From: Oenanthe sinensis
Lineage: Eukaryota; Streptophyta; Magnoliopsida; Apiales; Apiaceae
DNA: 64,000 nucleotides
Direction: 5' to 3'
Assembly: GCA_028671895.1 (NCBI GenBank)
Contig: CM053794.1
Span: forward strand, 24,104,501 to 24,168,500
Made by a program: the position numbers and the translations under genes. The notes below the pieces were generated by a model. It did no database searches, was not told the DNA's origin, and was given only the letters and a program-made list of their open reading frames with translations. Numbering within the stretch: the stretch's first letter is position 1; each line of letters starts with the position of its first letter. Positions 31,501 to 42,735 of this stretch are shown here, piece after piece.

Positions 31501-34500
31501 CAATATTGAATGTACACTCACGTTGTTTACATATTGAACAAGTTTGAGCCGAGAACCAAATAAAGAAAACATGTGCCTAGGAATCATCTTATTCCTTTTA
31601 TTTCATCTATAAAAGTTTTGGACCTGCATCCATAAAATTATGTGGTTTAGTGCATCAGTTTCCATCTAGGTATTGATAGCTTGGTCGTGTGAGGATTTGC
31701 TATTATAGATGGTTGAGTACTTGAGTTGTATTCTCATTAATTTTTCCCTCGTTGGTTACCAACTTTATATACTTAATGATTTATCTCTACATTTGGCTGA
31801 TTCTATATACTTTCACAGGTCTTATTGGATAAGTTGGTAAAACCATCAAACCCGATTACTGATTACAACACCAGGTATGTATTTTGTGAAAAACAAATAT
31901 GTGGTTCTGTATGAATTTCAATATTCTTGCTGGATGGTCTCTACCTGTATCATCTACTTTGACTTTTCCCCTGCTATGTAAAATGTTTAGACCTGCTATT
32001 GCTGGTGTCAAACTTTCACCTCTATTAAATTTGAGCTGCTATTGTCTCTCAATTAGTTTATGAAAAAGATTGTAGTGCAGCATGTTTTCCCTCTGTTATT
32101 GATTTTAATTTTTTTTTCACTTCTTTAATGTTATGCTCCTTTAGAAGGAACACGACGGGATAGAAATGGTATTTGAGGTCATGAAGGAAAATTATCACGT
32201 GAAACTCGATTGTATGGAAAACTGTGGTACATTGTTGAAACATATTGATATGCAGGTACAGCGGCATCACGCATGAGATGCTAGATCCGGTGACGACTAC
32301 CCTCAACGATATTCAGGTTTACATTAGGCCTATTTGTTTTCCTGTATGAAACAACTTAGGCTTAAAATCTTGCATAATATTTTCACCTTGTTTGTTGCAT
32401 ACTATCTGCAGGAAGATTTTATACTATTAGTGCACAAAGAAACCATCTTGGTTGGGCATTCATTGGAGAATGATTTGCTAGCACTTAAAATATCTCATCA
32501 TTCAGTGATCGATACAGCAGTATTGTACAAGCATTCACGTGGTGGCACATCTACTTATAAGATATCACTTCGCGTGCTCACTCGAAAATTTCTTGCCAGA
32601 GAGATACAAAACTCGGACAATGGACATGATAGTGTTGAAGATGCAAGAGCTACTATGGAATTAGCACTGCTGAAAATAAGACATGGCAAGTGTTTATCTA
32701 TTTCTACAAAGACATTTGATATTAGAATTCCTATATTAAGGAGCTTGAAATCTTGCTTCAGTATGATTATATGTGTTTTGGGTTTAATTAGGTCACAATT
32801 GTTTTTATCCCTTTGATTACTATGGGGATGGAAATGGTACAAGGATGAACTGCATGAAGATTCCTTTTTTAATAGCTGTATTTTTTTTCTTTTCTTTTTT
32901 TGCTAAGTTGGAGACTATTACTTCTGTTTTCTAGATTCCACGAAAGGAAGAATTTATTCTTGTATCCAATATTATCTTTTTATATAGACCTAAGACTGGT
33001 CAATTAGTGGTCAGGATTACAGATAAAATGATATCCACAACTCGTGATTCTCTCTACAATTAAGATCATAGTCAAGAGATAAACTCCACTGATAATAAAT
33101 CTCACTTGCATTTCATTAAGGTAAGCTGTTAATAATTAAAGTAGGTAGGTAAGTCGATGCTAAGAATGCCTAATAGTGAAGTTGTAATTTAAGGATGTGT
33201 ATGCTTTGATTTTCAGTTGCTCATTGGTTCATGTTCTTTTATCATCTTCAATCTGTTCAATCCCCCCCCCCCCTACACACACATCACAGTATTTTAATTT
33301 TCATTTCAATCTTATCGTGCTTTTCCCCGTCTTTGTTGTTTCTAATTTAGGACCCGACTTTGGCGCGCCTCCATCATTCATGCGAAAGAAGCTACTTACA
33401 GTATTAGGTGAATGTGGCAAGACCTCATCTGTAATTGACAATATATCAGTAGTGAAGCGATATGCATCTGAGTCGTCCAATGCAATACCAGTATCATCTG
33501 ATGATGAAGCTCTTACAAAAGCAAAAAAAGAGGTACTTCTTTCTTTCTTTCTTTTTTTTGAATTTTCCTTTTGAAAAGTCTCGAGAAAGAATAGTTGGTG
33601 GAAATTCGCGTAGTTAATAGTGGGACCTCTTTTCTTAGCACAGGTAAATAATGAAAAGGTGCATTTTATTTGGGCACAATTCTCAGAATTAAAAATCATT
33701 CTGAAGAAGCAAGCAGAGGATGATGAGAAGTTGAAGGAAAAGCTGGCAGATATGATATCATTGCTTACTTGTAAAAAGTTGTCTACAAGAAAAAAATGCA
33801 TCACTTACAAGATTACTTCTGAAATAAAGGATGTCCTTCATCGATTAAATGCTCGAGTCAAAACTTTGTGCTCCAGTTTACCTACTAATACCATGCTTAT
33901 CATTTGCACTGGTCATGGGGACACTGCAATTGTCCAGAGGTACGCGTATCACTAAACCTCCATCTTCTTTCAAAAACAAATTTACGTTATCTGCATATAA
34001 GAGGGACAAAAGGTTGTTTTGATAATTTAAAATATAATAGAAGTGTTAATGTGCCCATCATTTTATTATTTAACTATTCTTTGTCAATTTTCATACGTAG
34101 AATAGTAAACTATAGAGCCTATGACCAAGGTCCCCAAAATTGTGTTTACTGTTATCCTTAATTTTTAGGTACAAATGCTGAAATGCTAGATATCACTGAA
34201 TTTAGACATGTAAACTTGTATTAAAAACCATCTCAATCTGGTTGATTTCATATGAGTTGTCTGTGAAAAGTTCTGCAAGCATATTGCTTGGTCAGTCATT
34301 AAACTGTCTAAAATAATTCTAGTTGCAGAATTGTTGATTAGAGTACGAACCACCATGTATGTTACTTTGATTCTAATTGATGGGAGCAATTGTCTCCTTT
34401 ATTACCCAAAAACCGCAACATACTCCCTGATTTTAGTTGGTGATTTTTTCCAAAAACAGATGTTTTTTGTTTGATGTGGATTCAGTTTTTTTTAAACTGC

Positions 34501-34944
34501 AAAATTTATATTCTGAAAATTTAATAATCCATCTTGCAATTTGAATCATGGATCATGACATAAACAACCCTAATTGAACTGTGGGGATGGAGTCCACTGT
34601 CTGACAGCATGGGTCGTCATGTAGATACTCATACATCTGTAAACTAAATTAGGAGGTAGTCTGAATTATCATATCATGTAATTTGTCGAAATTTAAAACT
34701 ATATATTTGTCAAAGCGATATCTATATTTATATGTTACATTTTAAATTAGTTCCCCGTTAAGTTCAGTACTTTTAGCATTCATGTAGCTGCATTATGATT
34801 TCTCATTTTCTTATATGAAGATTGAGGAGAATGCTAACACAACAAGTGGAAATTCCTGCATCTCGTGAGCACCTTGTTAAAGTTTTGGAAGAGCTGCAAG
34901 CCCAAGCTGAAGTAGGTTTGTGTTTTGTTGGCGTAAAACACTAA
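21986..34944 (+). CDS. SDN5: RNA exonuclease, small RNA degrading nuclease 5-like (DEDDh), 14 exons, 572 aa
   Basis: A 3'-5' exoribonuclease of the REXO1/SDN family. Arabidopsis SDN proteins trim small RNAs; the substrate here is inferred. Coding exons: 21986-22084, 22998-23054, 23143-23208, 23720-23853, 23955-24064, 25561-25689, 25766-25836, 26735-26794, 31819-31874, 32256-32316, 32412-32685, 33351-33532, 33644-33939, 34821-34944. Phases match throughout, giving 573 codons, close to my recollection of the Arabidopsis protein's length. Catalytic residues are visible: ALDCEM (D219, E221), GHSLENDL (D302), HDSVEDAR (H353, D358). The N-terminal GLVNWVLAEGFMPSW and C-terminal GLCFVGVKH fit the SDN5 branch. 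Intron 11 has a GC donor (ATG|GCAAGT). Intron 8 is 5 kb of transposon debris. No disabling change is seen. Confidence 0.9.
22447..22506. repeat. (AT)n microsatellite in intron 1 of the exonuclease gene
   Basis: About 30 uninterrupted AT units. It is likely length-variable between individuals. Confidence 0.95.
26993..28421 (-). mobile_element. Possible Helitron-like element in intron 8
   Basis: On the minus strand the stretch would start TCTATATATAAAG (28421) and end with the hairpin CGTGCGATGCACG followed by GGTTCTAA (26993). TC at the 5' end, a hairpin near the 3' end and CTRR as last bases are the Helitron signature. The base after CTAA is G, not the expected T. No protein is encoded. The borders are tentative. 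Confidence 0.35.
28991..29610. mobile_element. Mutator-type miniature element, 620 bp, with 9-bp target duplication
   Basis: It is flanked by perfect copies of ATTTTAACC (28982-28990 and 29611-29619). The ends are inverted: left TAAGAAGCACCGACTC, right (complement) CTGGGAAGCACGGACTC. The interior is rich in GAGTCGG and ACACGGG repeats plus a TATG-rich middle. A 9-bp duplication points to the Mutator superfamily. Apparent reading frames here come from the repeats. Confidence 0.75.
32686..32691 (+). other. GC-type 5' splice site of exonuclease intron 11
   Basis: The exon ends CATG and the intron starts GCAAGT. Only this site keeps the frame into the next exon (GPDFGAPPSF). The nearby GT at 32689 would shift the frame. 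AG/GCAAGT is the consensus for the rare GC-AG introns spliced by the major spliceosome. Confidence 0.75.
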
Positions 34945-36030
34945 ATACAAGTACAATGATCCTGTTGTGGCAATTCTATTATGAAAGGCGAGCTATTTTA
35001 AGACTGATCATCCTTGTACTGAAAAAAAAACGTAATTTAACAGTCTATATAGGTAGGCAGAGAACTTTAAGAGGACTAGCTATCTTCTATAGTTCAATTA
35101 ATCTACTGCTTCAGTTTCTTGTTTTCCCTAGAAGTTCCCTTAAATCTCGAGGTTGACTGAAGAAGCAATCGAATATGTATTACCGTTACGTCTTGTTTTG
35201 CTAAATGTTATGAGGCCATCTTAACTGCTATTTTAGAACGTATTGGTATTGAAAAGCTTAAAATGCATTGGCATTACTACATTACTCGTCTTGAACTTAA
35301 TTATCGATTGGATTTCAAATTTTACTTGAGTCTTGGATTAAATAATTATGACTTAAAATTTTAAATTAAAATCTATATAAACCATTGAAATTGTCATACT
35401 AGCCCAAAATATGTCATTAGAATTCAACAATAGAGAAAATGGACCTTTTTAACCGCGGAAAGGAGAAAATATGCCGGGCCGTTCTACAAGATGTGTATTA
35501 CAGGGATACACATATGGGCGAGAAATTCTAAAAAAATTAATGTGTTAATATTATTGTGCGAGTTATTAGTTTATTACAATATTTCCACAAACTCACTACG
35601 TAGAATATTGGACTTATTCTCAGATATTGCAAGTACAGGTTCGATTGAATATAAATACACTCGTTTCTTTTCTAGTATTTAACGATGTCATTGCCCCCTG
35701 CTGAAGCAATGATCAGGAGACTGCCTTGCCACCTAAAACGGAGTGCAGGTATTAGTGTATTTCCTTATAAGTTCTCAAATTGCAATATAACGGACCCTGG
35801 GTCCGTTTGACTTATCTTATAAGTAACTTATAAGTTAAAATTTGTATGTAATTTCTAACTTATAAGCCACTTATAAGATTTCACTGGATAGTTGCTCGAG
35901 CCTATGAGCATCTACTCTCTCCGTCCAAGTTAACCGTTTTGTTTAACTTTTTAATGTCAAATTGACTAAATTTTGAGCGTATATTATAAATTATTCTTAT
36001 ATAATTTTAAAAAACTACTCAAAATTATGT
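34945..36030. other. Intergenic region after the exonuclease gene
   Basis: It contains the 3' end of the exonuclease transcript and AT-rich sequence. Around 35687-35749 an ATG with a short open stretch ends in G|GTATTAG, resembling an isolated exon, but no partner exon is recognised. From about 35807, GGGTCCGTTTGAC and runs of ACTTATAAG are probably the end of a transposon remnant. A Stowaway-like end (CTCTCTCCGTCC) is at about 35917. Confidence 0.5.
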
Positions 36031-36560
36031 TTTAGCCAATAAGATATGCACTAATTAGGTCATTAATTTATTTACCTTGTTGTACCTCTACCTCGGTACG
36101 CGTAAAAATATTACTCTTTGCAGATTTTAAGAACTGGACTTCTAGAAAGAATCTGTGAGCGTGTTCGGGTAGTTTTGTGAGCTATACTGATATTCACTTT
36201 TAAGTTGTCCATATTTATAGTTTCAATTTAAAATTAGTTTAAAATTTTAAATACTTTTGAATTAATTTTTTCAGTTTACTTTTTTCTCACATCAAATTCT
36301 AATGAATACACAATTTATTATATGTATTATATTTAAATAAGATAAATTTCATTTTTAATTGAAATTTAACAAATAAATTTACTTTAAATTAACCAAAAAA
36401 AAATATATCCAACTTAAAATAAAAGATAGAATATCATTTTTAACTTAAAGTAAATAAATTATATTTTAATTTATAAATAATATTTTTTTAACTCAATCCA
36501 AACGGCTCCATGTCATGTCATATTATAGTGAAGAAGCTTCGGTAGTTCTTTTGTTTCAGT
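36031..36560 (+). repeat. Direct repeat left of the F-box gene (copy A)
   Basis: From 36031 this matches 42575 onward: AGATATGCACTAATTAG, then GGTACGCGTAAAA, then CTCTTTGCAGATTTTAAGAA, and after an insert of about 360 bases, AGTGAAGAAGCTTCGG. The insert (about 36155-36512) begins GAGCGTGTTCGG and ends CCAAACGGCTC, so it looks like a miniature transposon absent from copy B. The two copies point the same way and bracket the F-box gene. Confidence 0.7.
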
Positions 36561-36676
36561 GAATAAATAATTTTTTTGTTATGTATTACTGTAGTTCTTT
36601 TTAGCTAGTTTAAGTTTCGGTGAATGTTTTAACCCGTTGGAAAACCCCTTTTAACAAAAGCTGTGTTATATTCTTA

Positions 36677-36970
36677 TTCTCTCAGTCCCAAATTAGTAGT
36701 TATTTTTGAGTAAAAAATTTATCCCACAATGCATGTTCACTATTTCTTTTCAATGCAATTTTAAATTTAAATTTTCAAAACAACCCTTTGACTAAAGTAT
36801 TGGTACTAGTATTGATAATTAATGTAATATAATTATCATTCAAATTATGCATTGAAACTATCTCAATCAATACAATTAATATGGATAAAAATGAAAAATA
36901 ATTTTTATGTTAGAATTTCTTAATATATGTAATTTTTTTAAAAGTAACATGTATAATGGGACGAAAAGAG
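36677..36970. mobile_element. Stowaway-like miniature element
   Basis: TA dinucleotides flank both ends. The inverted ends read TTCTCTCAGTCCCA and (complement) CTCTTTTCGTCCCA, related to the CTCCCTCCGTCCC ends of plant Stowaway/Mariner elements. AT-rich, non-coding. Confidence 0.6.
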
Positions 36971-36983
36971 TATTTATTTACTA

Positions 36984-37244
36984 CTCATTTTGTCCCATAT
37001 TAATAGTCTCTTTTGAAATAATAACGCATATTAAGAAAAGTTAGTTGTATAATATTTTTACATGCATATCATATTTATTATGACTATTTTATATTAAATA
37101 CAGTAAGTTTTATATTGGAAATAACAAAAAAAATGTAAATTCAAATTTTTTCACATTGAAAGTAGAAATAAAGAAGGGATAAATGAATGGACAAGGGATA
37201 AATTTTTCCCCCCAAAAGATACTAATATCGTGGGACAGAGGGAG
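36984..37244. mobile_element. Stowaway-like miniature element, second copy
   Basis: The ends are CTCATTTTGTCCCATATTA and (complement) CTCCCTCTGTCCCACGATA, with TA on both sides (36982-36983 and 37245-37246). It lies only about 13 bases after the previous element. A third Stowaway-type end begins near 37319. Confidence 0.7.
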
Positions 37245-37667
37245 TACTTAAAAAAACATATAACACAGATGCCAACACAAAGTGTAAAAAGTCATTATTT
37301 AGTAATAAAAATAGTAGTACTCTCTGCGTCTCTAAATAGATGTCCATTTTGATTTTTTTTCCTAGTCAAATTGATTGATTTTTGACTAACAATTAAAAAT
37401 TATCCTTTTATAATTTTAAAAAACTAAAAAATACATTTTAAAGTAGATTATATATACTTTTTAACAATATAAAATTTTAATTTTTTTCAATTATATATTA
37501 TATTTAAATTGCAAGAGTAAATTTGACCGATTACTATATTATATGCAGATATGAGGAAACTGAAACGTTAGTACAGTACATAGTGTACGATCCTTAAAAC
37601 TTAAAAGTGGGTTACAAGGTTTTGCACTTTGCAGAGGAAAAAGTACTTGAAATCGGTAGTAAAAAAA

Positions 37668-40600
37668 ATGGGGTCCGGAGCTAAGAAGAAAATGAGGGTT
37701 TTTGAAGGCACAGAAGATAAAATGAGCAGATTGCCTGATGATCTGATTCATAAAATAATGTCATTTCTTGATGCAAAAGCAGCAGTTCAAACCAGCGTTC
37801 TTTCGAAACGATGGAAGCTTATTTGGACTAGTCTCCCTTACCTCAACATTGGTGAGTATGAACACTCTTCATCTTGGAAAACATCTAGCTTTATCACCCA
37901 TCTTATGAAATACAGGCATTGTCAATCTCATATTTTAAATTTGAGGTTGTGTGTTTCCAAGGATGGACTTATTAAAGGTTTACTTAAGGAGTTTCTTGGT
38001 TATGCAATTTCTCACAATCTCGAAAACTTAAATCTTGAGTTGAAATGCATGTCTTATAAGTTATCTGCATTGAGCTCTAAATTGTTAAAGAAACTTGCAT
38101 TGCAAGTAAGACTTGGAGATTTAGCATCTGAATCAGATTCCTGGTGTTTACCTGCTTTAACGTATCTCTGCTTGAAACGTCCGGTTTTGGATAGTAATCA
38201 TATCTTACCGGATTCATGCTTGACCTGCTTGCCTGCTTTAAGAACACTGTGTCTTGATAATTGGGATTTTTCAAAGTCATCTTTCTCTTTCAGTTTGCCT
38301 CATTTAACGACTCTCCGTCTCTCGGGGTGTAGTAGATTGCACGGAAAAGTTCTGAATTTCCCAGCTTTGTTAAGCTTAGAGCTGGATGATGTAGAGCTTC
38401 CGACAAGTTTTGTTTACTCGAAACTTGTTAACCTACAAAATCTTACATTAAAAACAGGGGACTTTAAAGTAAATCATTATATATCTCTTCCTCAATTGCT
38501 GAACCTGGATATTAGGACCCGCTGCTCTGATTCTAATGGTCGCATTTACCTTTCCACGCCAAAACTCTGCAGTTTCACTTCTTTTGGCATCTTTTCAATC
38601 ACTGTGAAAGTTCCCGAGTTGGAGAATGTAAATATGAAGTTACAGGGTTGGTTTGGGAATATGGAATGGATATACAGGAAGAAATATTATCGGAGGTTTC
38701 AATATATGCTTTCACAACTTGGTAATGCTGAGAATCTTACTTTTGACTTGGAGAGCATCAAGGTAACATTCTATATCTATCTCAGCATTTTATGCTCCTC
38801 TTATCAAAAATATGATTGATACTTGATTTTATAACGTGTAATCTTAATAAATTTAGTTTCTAATCATGCATTAGTCATGGATCAGTCCCTCTTACTCACA
38901 TTCAGCCTCATCTTATCTAGATCACTATCCATCCAAGTTGTTAGAAGCCTTTATCCAACTTTAAAAGCAGGAGGTTATATGTTTGAATATGCCTGTGATA
39001 ATTACACTCTTGCTTTAATCAATAAAAACTAATTAATTCTGTAATCATATTTTGTATGATGCATCTATATTCTATAGCGGTTTTTATTTTTATAATTTAT
39101 GATTAGTAAATTAAGTCGAACACTAAACTTGACAGATTTTAAGGTAACAACAGTACTCAGTCGTTACAGGCTATGAGTTTCCTTAACAAAAAGTCATTAT
39201 GTCATTTTTCTTTAGCTCCTTCTGTGATTGTGCAATTGGCATGTTATTATTTTCTCGGTGCATTTTGAAATGCTCATCCATGTTACAGTTCATTTGATTG
39301 ATGTTTAGTTTTTTTTCTAAATCCTGCTTGATTTGTAGGCACTCTCTGCGATTTCTGAAAACCTTGCCAGTGAACCTTCTCCTTTCCATAACTTGAAGTA
39401 TGTGAATCTACCACATGAATATAATGAATCAAATATATCTAATGCTCTCAGAAGCTACTTGCTTGGTGGCTCTTCAAGAGGAACCATTGTCACAACATTG
39501 CCTCGGGTATTTAATGAATCTGTATTACCCTTCTTGATAACTCGTAGCATTTTTTGTCTTTTTTTAATAGGAAATACATTACATGTAGCATTTATTATCA
39601 TTTGGCAATCTCCTTTAAGTTATGGTATTGTGATGCAGAACTAGGGGATGAACCGGTGGATCTATGGGTATTAATTAATGATTCTCTAGAATATGTATTG
39701 TTTTCTATATATATAGGCTTAGCCTAGCGGATATCCCTCGTCTTTAATTACCAGTCCATGGATGCAAATGTGGGCATGAGCATTTAAATTTTTTGATATT
39801 GGCTTTGCTAAAAAAAGTAGAAGAAGACAACAGTTCTTTGAAGTGAAGTTGTTGTATCAAGAATGTTAGTCTTTTTGATGATATAAGTTATACTTAGGAG
39901 AAAGCAGATACCTTCATACCGATATCAACATTATTTATAGCTAGTTTATGTCCAAATATCTTAAATAACAACATATATTATCAATATAAGCTTACTCTTT
40001 TAGACCTTTTATCATCAACTTTGTTCAAGACATCGTTCACACACACACGTCAAATGATAATTTGAACCCATATGTTTACACTTATAATTACGTAAAAATC
40101 TTATATTTTTAAATTGATATATTAAATCTTGCAAATTAATAGTTTGAACAATTTGTATCCAACCTGTGGCTATTAATCTGCGTTTTGTTGAGTGAATTTT
40201 GTGACAGTGAGCTGTTAAGGGGATGAAGTACAAAAATTAAATTTGAGACATTACTTGCTTATATATTAAATTTGGAGCCTACATATGCATAGTGACAATG
40301 GCTATAGTGTGTACTGTACTAATTTGTAGTCCAAGCTTTTAGTTCAAACTGGATATATCATACGAAGATACCCTTTTCTTGGTCGTAGAGATGTATCACT
40401 GATTTTTAAATTGTTTCCAGAACATGATTCCTCACACAGAAGAGCATGTTGTAGAAGATTCTGTAGCAGATGCTGACAGGATTAGAATTATTGATTCTCC
40501 AGTTGAAGGGATGGGCAAAGATCCAGTGAACTCTTCTGCAGGCAATCGAGATTTTGGGTTATGGCGAGGCCATAAAGTTAACTCCGAGTTTGTATGCCTA

Positions 40601-41113
40601 CTCGATCGTATTATGCTTAAATACCCAGAAACCTTTGAGAACTTCACCAAACACAAAAAGAAGTTATGTGCAATGAATCTAAATATGCTGTGCACCTCAA
40701 TAAATGACTTTACCAAAAAATCTGTGACTGAGGTTGATTCTGAGATGCTTGTGGAGTACAAAGATGTATTCGCTTACTTGCAGAATAAAGGATTCAATGT
40801 AAGTTGGGTGATGAGCCGACTAGATTATATAGAACATCTCCGGTTTTCAAATCCTCTGATTATCGAGCTTTATGCAATTGACTGCCGTATTGACGATGAC
40901 AAAAGTAAACTACAAGAGCTGCAGGCTTGTGTTGATGATGCCAAAATTAAACTACAAAATATGCAGGCTCGTGTTGATGATGCAAAAGCTAAATTGCAAG
41001 AGGTGCAGTCTCTTCGTCTGGAGAAGTTGACAGAAATTGCGAAAGCTTTTGGAACTATGGGTACTAACCTGGCTGTTGGTTACATCGGAGATGATCTATT
41101 ATCTAGTCCTTAA
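37668..41113 (+). CDS. F-box/LRR protein with C-terminal PEARLI-4-like coiled-coil domain, 651 aa
   Basis: Exons 37668-38762, 39339-39506 and 40421-41113 join in phase 0, giving 652 codons. The start is the ATG at 37668. Residues 19 to about 60 are an F-box (MSRLPDDLIHKIMSFLDAK, then VLSKRWKLIW), the Skp1-binding part of SCF ubiquitin ligases. About 95-350 are irregular leucine-rich repeats (LPALTYLCL, LPHLTTLRLSGC, LVNLQNLTLK), presumably the substrate-binding part. Exon 3 adds GLWRGHKVNSEFVCLLDRI, KYPETFENF and VFAYLQNKGFNVSWV, then a coiled coil. This layout recalls the PEARLI-4 (phospholipase-like) domain. The coiled coil holds three 14-residue repeats. Cotranscription of exon 3 rests on splice signals only. 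The substrate is unknown. Confidence 0.8.
40885..41015 (+). repeat. 42-bp tandem repeat coding for the coiled coil
   Basis: Three in-frame units encode RIDDDKSKLQELQA, CVDDAKIKLQNMQA and RVDDAKAKLQEVQS. Each unit is 14 residues, exactly two heptads, so repeat number changes would lengthen the coil without breaking its register. Confidence 0.85.
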
Positions 41114-42478
41114 CTTTCATGGATTGGTTGCAAGTTGGAGTGTTTTTAACTGTAGTAGTATCCTGTCTATCGTCTGGTCTTAAGTCTTTTGGCACTTGAA
41201 AAGGTATCATTGCTTATTTATCGACTCTGTGTTAAACCGTTTTTGGAGTTTGGTTTCGAACTAATTGTCGTGGAAGTGTTTAAATGCTTGTTGCATATCT
41301 GCATAATGTTGCCTTACTCCACTTTTGAAGTTTCTAGCATAATCTGTTATGGCAGTGTTTTGTTTGATCTCGTTTTGAGAAAATACCCAGGAACCTTTTC
41401 TTTAAGGCTTAAGCAGGTTATTATTTCTAACACATATTTTTTTTATTGTTATATTCAATTTTTAAAGGTCCGTCTCATAAGATTAGTAGGTATGTTTCAT
41501 ATTGAAATTACACTGTTATTTATGTATTCAATTATAAAAGAAAATCAAATGAAGACCCCTTGTTTTTCTATAAGATTAATTAAAATGTTCTATTAAAACG
41601 CACAATAAGCAATTTTGGTTGATATTGGTTACTTTCGGTTGATTTTGATTGCAATTTTTATGTTTTACTTCCAAAGTTGTACTTTCCGCAAATAATTTTT
41701 AAAAAAACCGTATTTTTGAAAAAGAAAATTTTGTTTTTAGTAAAATAAAGAGTTATACATTTATGAAACAACCTGTTCTCTTTGTTGGTGCTAGACTGCT
41801 AGTGCTTAACAAGCTATTAGTTAATTTGAAATAAAAATTGTGTAAATTGAACAAAAGTACTCGTTAGCTCACAGTTATGAATATTGCACCTCTCCAGTTA
41901 TGAATAAATATTGCACCTCTCTGTATCTGATCTCAGTTCATATGTATGCTGGTGTCTAAGTTACCATTAAAAGGACTAATGAAAAATCATTGTAATTGAG
42001 AATGCACTGCATGTAAGACATGCGAGTTTCTTACATTTTTTGAAATACATTCTAAACTCAGTCACTTGTAATAACGTGAGTTGCTAGTTCATATATTCAG
42101 ATATAAAATGTAATTCATAAAATTTTAAAACTTCTTTTATAGATTTTATTAATTAATCTTCCGAAATTTAGGTATGTATAATTTATATAATTCTGATATG
42201 CAAGTACTAAAGTTTTTGTCTTCCAAATATTTTATTTCGGTTTTGTAACTAAATAAATAACAAATTAAAATATAAAATTACAAAATTTCAATTAATTATA
42301 ATTGACGATTAATTTTTTAATAGAGGTATTTGATAATTATGCATATTTATATAAAAAATAAGTTGTAGAACATCGATAAATGAATATACGATAAATAAAT
42401 AACATTGTTAAATTAATCGTTTTTTCTCATCCTAACATATATTTTTGAACTCGATTAATGAATATACTCTAGAAGCAG
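41114..42478. other. Downstream of the F-box gene
   Basis: It holds the F-box gene 3' end. Around 41364-41420 an open stretch includes LRKYPGTF, faintly like LKYPETF of exon 3, possibly a worn duplicate. The rest is AT-rich with no gene. Confidence 0.4.
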
Positions 42479-42580
42479 GATATACGATCTGGTGCAGAAG
42501 CAGCATCTAGAAAACTGATAGAAGAAGCTTATACGAAAGGGTGCTCTGACAATCTAACGTCTAGTTGTTCGATTTGTTAG
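42479..42580 (+). pseudogene. PP2C-type phosphatase last-exon remnant
   Basis: After an acceptor-like AGCAG, 33 codons read DIRSGAEAASRKLIEEAYTK, then GCSDNLTSS, ending in TAG. The pattern of AA..LIEEA...G.SDN.T is the C-terminal signature of plant protein phosphatase 2C, normally RGSSDNITCVVV. No upstream PP2C exons are found nearby, so it is an orphan exon. Its end runs into the direct repeat shared with 36 kb. Confidence 0.45.
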
Positions 42581-42735
42581 CCAGCAAGATATGCACTAAT
42601 TAGCTCACGAATTTATTCACCTTGCTGTACCTTGGTACGCGTAAAAGATTAGTATCACTCTTTGCAGATTTTAAGAAGCAGAATCTACTGTCATACTACA
42701 GTGAAGAAGCTTCGGTTCTTTGTTTTTGGGACTAC
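42560..42735 (+). repeat. Direct repeat right of the F-box gene (copy B)
   Basis: Matches copy A (36031-36560): AAGATATGCACTAATTAG, GGTACGCGTAAAAG, TTTGCAGATTTTAAGAA and CAGTGAAGAAGCTTCGG occur in the same order, here without the roughly 360-base insert. The similarity may begin earlier, because TAGTTGTTCGA here resembles TAGTTGCTCGA at about 35890, interrupted in copy A by a Stowaway-like piece. Confidence 0.7.

Larger units (their letters stand above)
26795..31818. other. Intron 8 of the exonuclease gene, 5 kb of nested repeats
   Basis: This intron separates the exon ending IKGQ from the one starting VLLDKLV. The other introns are 75 to about 1500 bases. It holds Helitron-like ends, a Mutator-type miniature element, TA-rich repeats in diverged copies (29640-29990 and 30370-30620), a tandem pair around AATTAACAAACATGTG (27900-28020) and a TATG run at 30785-30823. 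No exon is hidden in it, since the flanking exons join in phase. Confidence 0.8.
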
